DNA from: Actinomycetes bacterium
GTDB taxonomy: Bacteria; Actinomycetota; Actinomycetes; S36-B12; UBA5976
Assembly: GCA_021784375.1 (NCBI GenBank)
Contig: JAJXSV010000021.1
Location: 1 to 16,417 of the forward strand
Reading direction: 5' to 3'
DNA: 16,417 nt
Shown here: one piece after another, positions 15,283 to 16,417 of the stretch
Position numbering within the stretch: the stretch's first letter is position 1
Layout of the letters: every line of letters starts with the position of its first letter
Program-made: the position numbers and the translations under genes
Notes under the pieces: generated by a model
Told to the model about the DNA's origin: nothing
The model's input: only the letters and a program-made list of their open reading frames with translations
Databases searched by the model: none

Positions 15283-16417
15283 TCAGAGACGCGCGTCCCA
15301 GTAACCGCAGAAGGGATCGACCGGACTCACCCCGGTGAACCCGCTGCGACCGAGCAGCTTGTCGGTGACCGCGTCCAGCGAGGCCGGGCTGTAGCCGTAG
15401 GCGTTGATGAAGGTCTTGATCCGGGGCACGTCCTGCAGGTGGAAGGGGCTGGCCACCGAGACGAACACGGTCGGCAGCTCGTTGAGGAACTTCGGCGCAT
15501 CGTTGGCCACGAGCGGGGACCACTGCAGGCGCACGGTCGCCGCCGAGCTCGCCGGCTCGTACTGCGCCACATAGAGCACGAGGTCGTAGTTCGCGAGCAG
15601 ATCCTTGTAGCCGACGGCGTCGCGACCGGCGAACACGTCCTCCAGGCTGGGGCGCCCGCTGCGCTCGAACACCGTGATGTCGAGTCCGGCTGCGGCCAGC
15701 TGCTCACCGATGACCTGACCGCTGTTCTTGCGGTTGGGGTCCGCGGCGAGCTTGTGGTGGTTGGGGTTGGAGTCCTCCGTGTAGTACAGCAGGATGCGCT
15801 GGCCCTTGGCCGGATCCAGCGGCAGCACACCCTCCTGCTTGGCCTTGACGAGGGTGATGGCCGCATCCGCCGAAGCCCTCGCCCACGCCCGGTCCTCGTC
15901 GAGGGGCAGGGCATTGAACGCATCGACTCCGGGCACCAGTTCTTCAGGTGTGGCCCGGTGCAGGCCGAGCGAGGCCTTGAGCGCGAGGATCCGCGTCACC
16001 GCCTCGTCGACACGCGCCATGGTGAGGAGGCCGTCCTCGATGCCCTGCAGCACCGATTGCACGTCCTCCGCGTAGTCGACCGCGAAGAGCAGCACGTCGA
16101 TGCCGGCAGCGACGGAGAGCGGCAGCGCCCGGCGGCGCGCCATGGGGATGGTGTAGCCGACCATGCTCAGCGCATCCGAGCAGATCACGCCGTTGAAGCC
16201 CATGCGCCCGCGCACGAGGTCGGTGAGGATCTCGGGCGCCATGGACGCCGGAAGGATGTCCTCATCGGCGATGCCGGGGCGCAGCAGCTTCGAGTACGCG
16301 GGCAGGGCGATGTGCCCGACCATGATCGATTTCGCACCAGCTGCGAATTGCTGTTGGTAGACCTTGCCGAATGACGCATCCCAGGCCGCGACGGAGAGCG
16401 TGTTGACGGTGGTGACG
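15283..16417 (-). CDS. GH3 beta-hexosaminidase-like glycosidase, N-terminus cut by the window edge
   Basis: The C-terminal 377 residues of a glycoside hydrolase family 3 protein are visible; the frame is open at the right edge, so the true start lies outside. VTTVNTLSVAAWDASFGKVY, then FAAGAKSIMVGHIALPAYSK, then MGFNGVICSDALSMVGY identify a NagZ-like GH3 barrel. The Asp of SDALSM (codon 16174-16176) is the expected nucleophile. The KHFPG region and any acid/base residue fall beyond the edge. A second domain follows from ARASADAAITLVKAKQEGVLPL (about 15830-15890): an alpha/beta C-terminal domain as in two-domain GH3 enzymes. The end, VSPVDPFCGYWDARL, is not a motif I recognise. NagZ-like members release beta-linked N-acetylglucosamine, though some accept other beta-glycosides. 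It is first of the visible GH3-TetR-GH43 unit. Whether it has a signal peptide cannot be seen. Confidence 0.9.
   Translation of the reverse strand, partial: VTTVNTLSVAAWDASFGKVYQQQFAAGAKSIMVGHIALPAYSKLLRPGIADEDILPASMAPEILTDLVRGRMGFNGVICSDALSMVGYTIPMARRRALPLSVAAGIDVLLFAVDYAEDVQSVLQGIEDGLLTMARVDEAVTRILALKASLGLHRATPEELVPGVDAFNALPLDEDRAWARASADAAITLVKAKQEGVLPLDPAKGQRILLYYTEDSNPNHHKLAADPNRKNSGQVIGEQLAAAGLDITVFERSGRPSLEDVFAGRDAVGYKDLLANYDLVLYVAQYEPASSAATVRLQWSPLVANDAPKFLNELPTVFVSVASPFHLQDVPRIKTFINAYGYSPASLDAVTDKLLGRSGFTGVSPVDPFCGYWDARL

Noticed and set aside
14653..16374. Plus-strand open frame of about 573 codons opposite the TetR-type and GH3 genes
   Set aside because: No recognisable motif; it overlaps the convincing TetR HTH and GH3 active-site blocks on the other strand.
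1..16417. CRISPR arrays, tRNA or rRNA genes, insertion sequences, phage or integrase genes
   Set aside because: I saw no regularly spaced repeats, no cloverleaf-like segments, no transposase or integrase motifs and no terminal inverted repeats. The window is almost fully occupied by metabolic and regulatory genes.

Overview
This window looks like a carbohydrate-utilisation locus from a high-GC Gram-positive bacterium, most likely an actinomycete (Actinomycetota). The pointers are the strongly GC-biased third codon positions in every gene, the LacI- and TetR-type regulators, and an oligopeptide-type ABC transporter whose inner-membrane permease is fused to its ATPase. I cannot name a genus from sequence alone.

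Region 1 (1-9511, all on the minus strand, transcribed right to left) reads as one eight-gene operon. In transcription order it holds: a secreted family 5 solute-binding protein; a DppB/OppB-type permease; a fused DppC-DppD permease-ATPase; a DppF/OppF-type ATPase; a GH43 beta-xylosidase-like enzyme; an HSL-family (family IV) esterase; a GH1 beta-glycosidase; and a type B carboxylesterase cut by the left edge. Stop/start overlaps (ATGA, TGATG) and short gaps tie the genes together. Strong intercistronic hairpins follow the binding-protein gene.

Region 2 (9512-9690) is a divergent control region. It carries a pair of LacI-operator-like sites in inverted orientation, 90 bp apart centre to centre, plus a second 10-bp direct repeat. 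To its right, on the plus strand, lie a LacI-family regulator and a large GH2 enzyme, 31 bp apart.

Region 3 (13214-16417, minus strand) converges on GH2. In transcription order it holds a GH3 beta-hexosaminidase-like enzyme (N-terminus beyond the right edge), a TetR-family regulator, and a second GH43 enzyme. Spacing of 9 nt and an ATGA overlap mark a separate small operon.

No hydrolase whose N-terminus is visible has a signal peptide. The simplest model is that oligosaccharides made outside the cell are imported by the dipeptide/oligopeptide-type transporter. They would then be deacylated by the two esterases and trimmed in the cytoplasm by the GH1, GH2, GH43 and GH3 enzymes. LacI would control import and the main enzyme set, and TetR the GH3/GH43 unit. 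The substrate is inferred: a decorated, acylated hemicellulose-type oligosaccharide fits best. The families are all known. What is less ordinary is their combination, the transporter architecture, the non-lipoprotein binding protein and the dual regulator layout.
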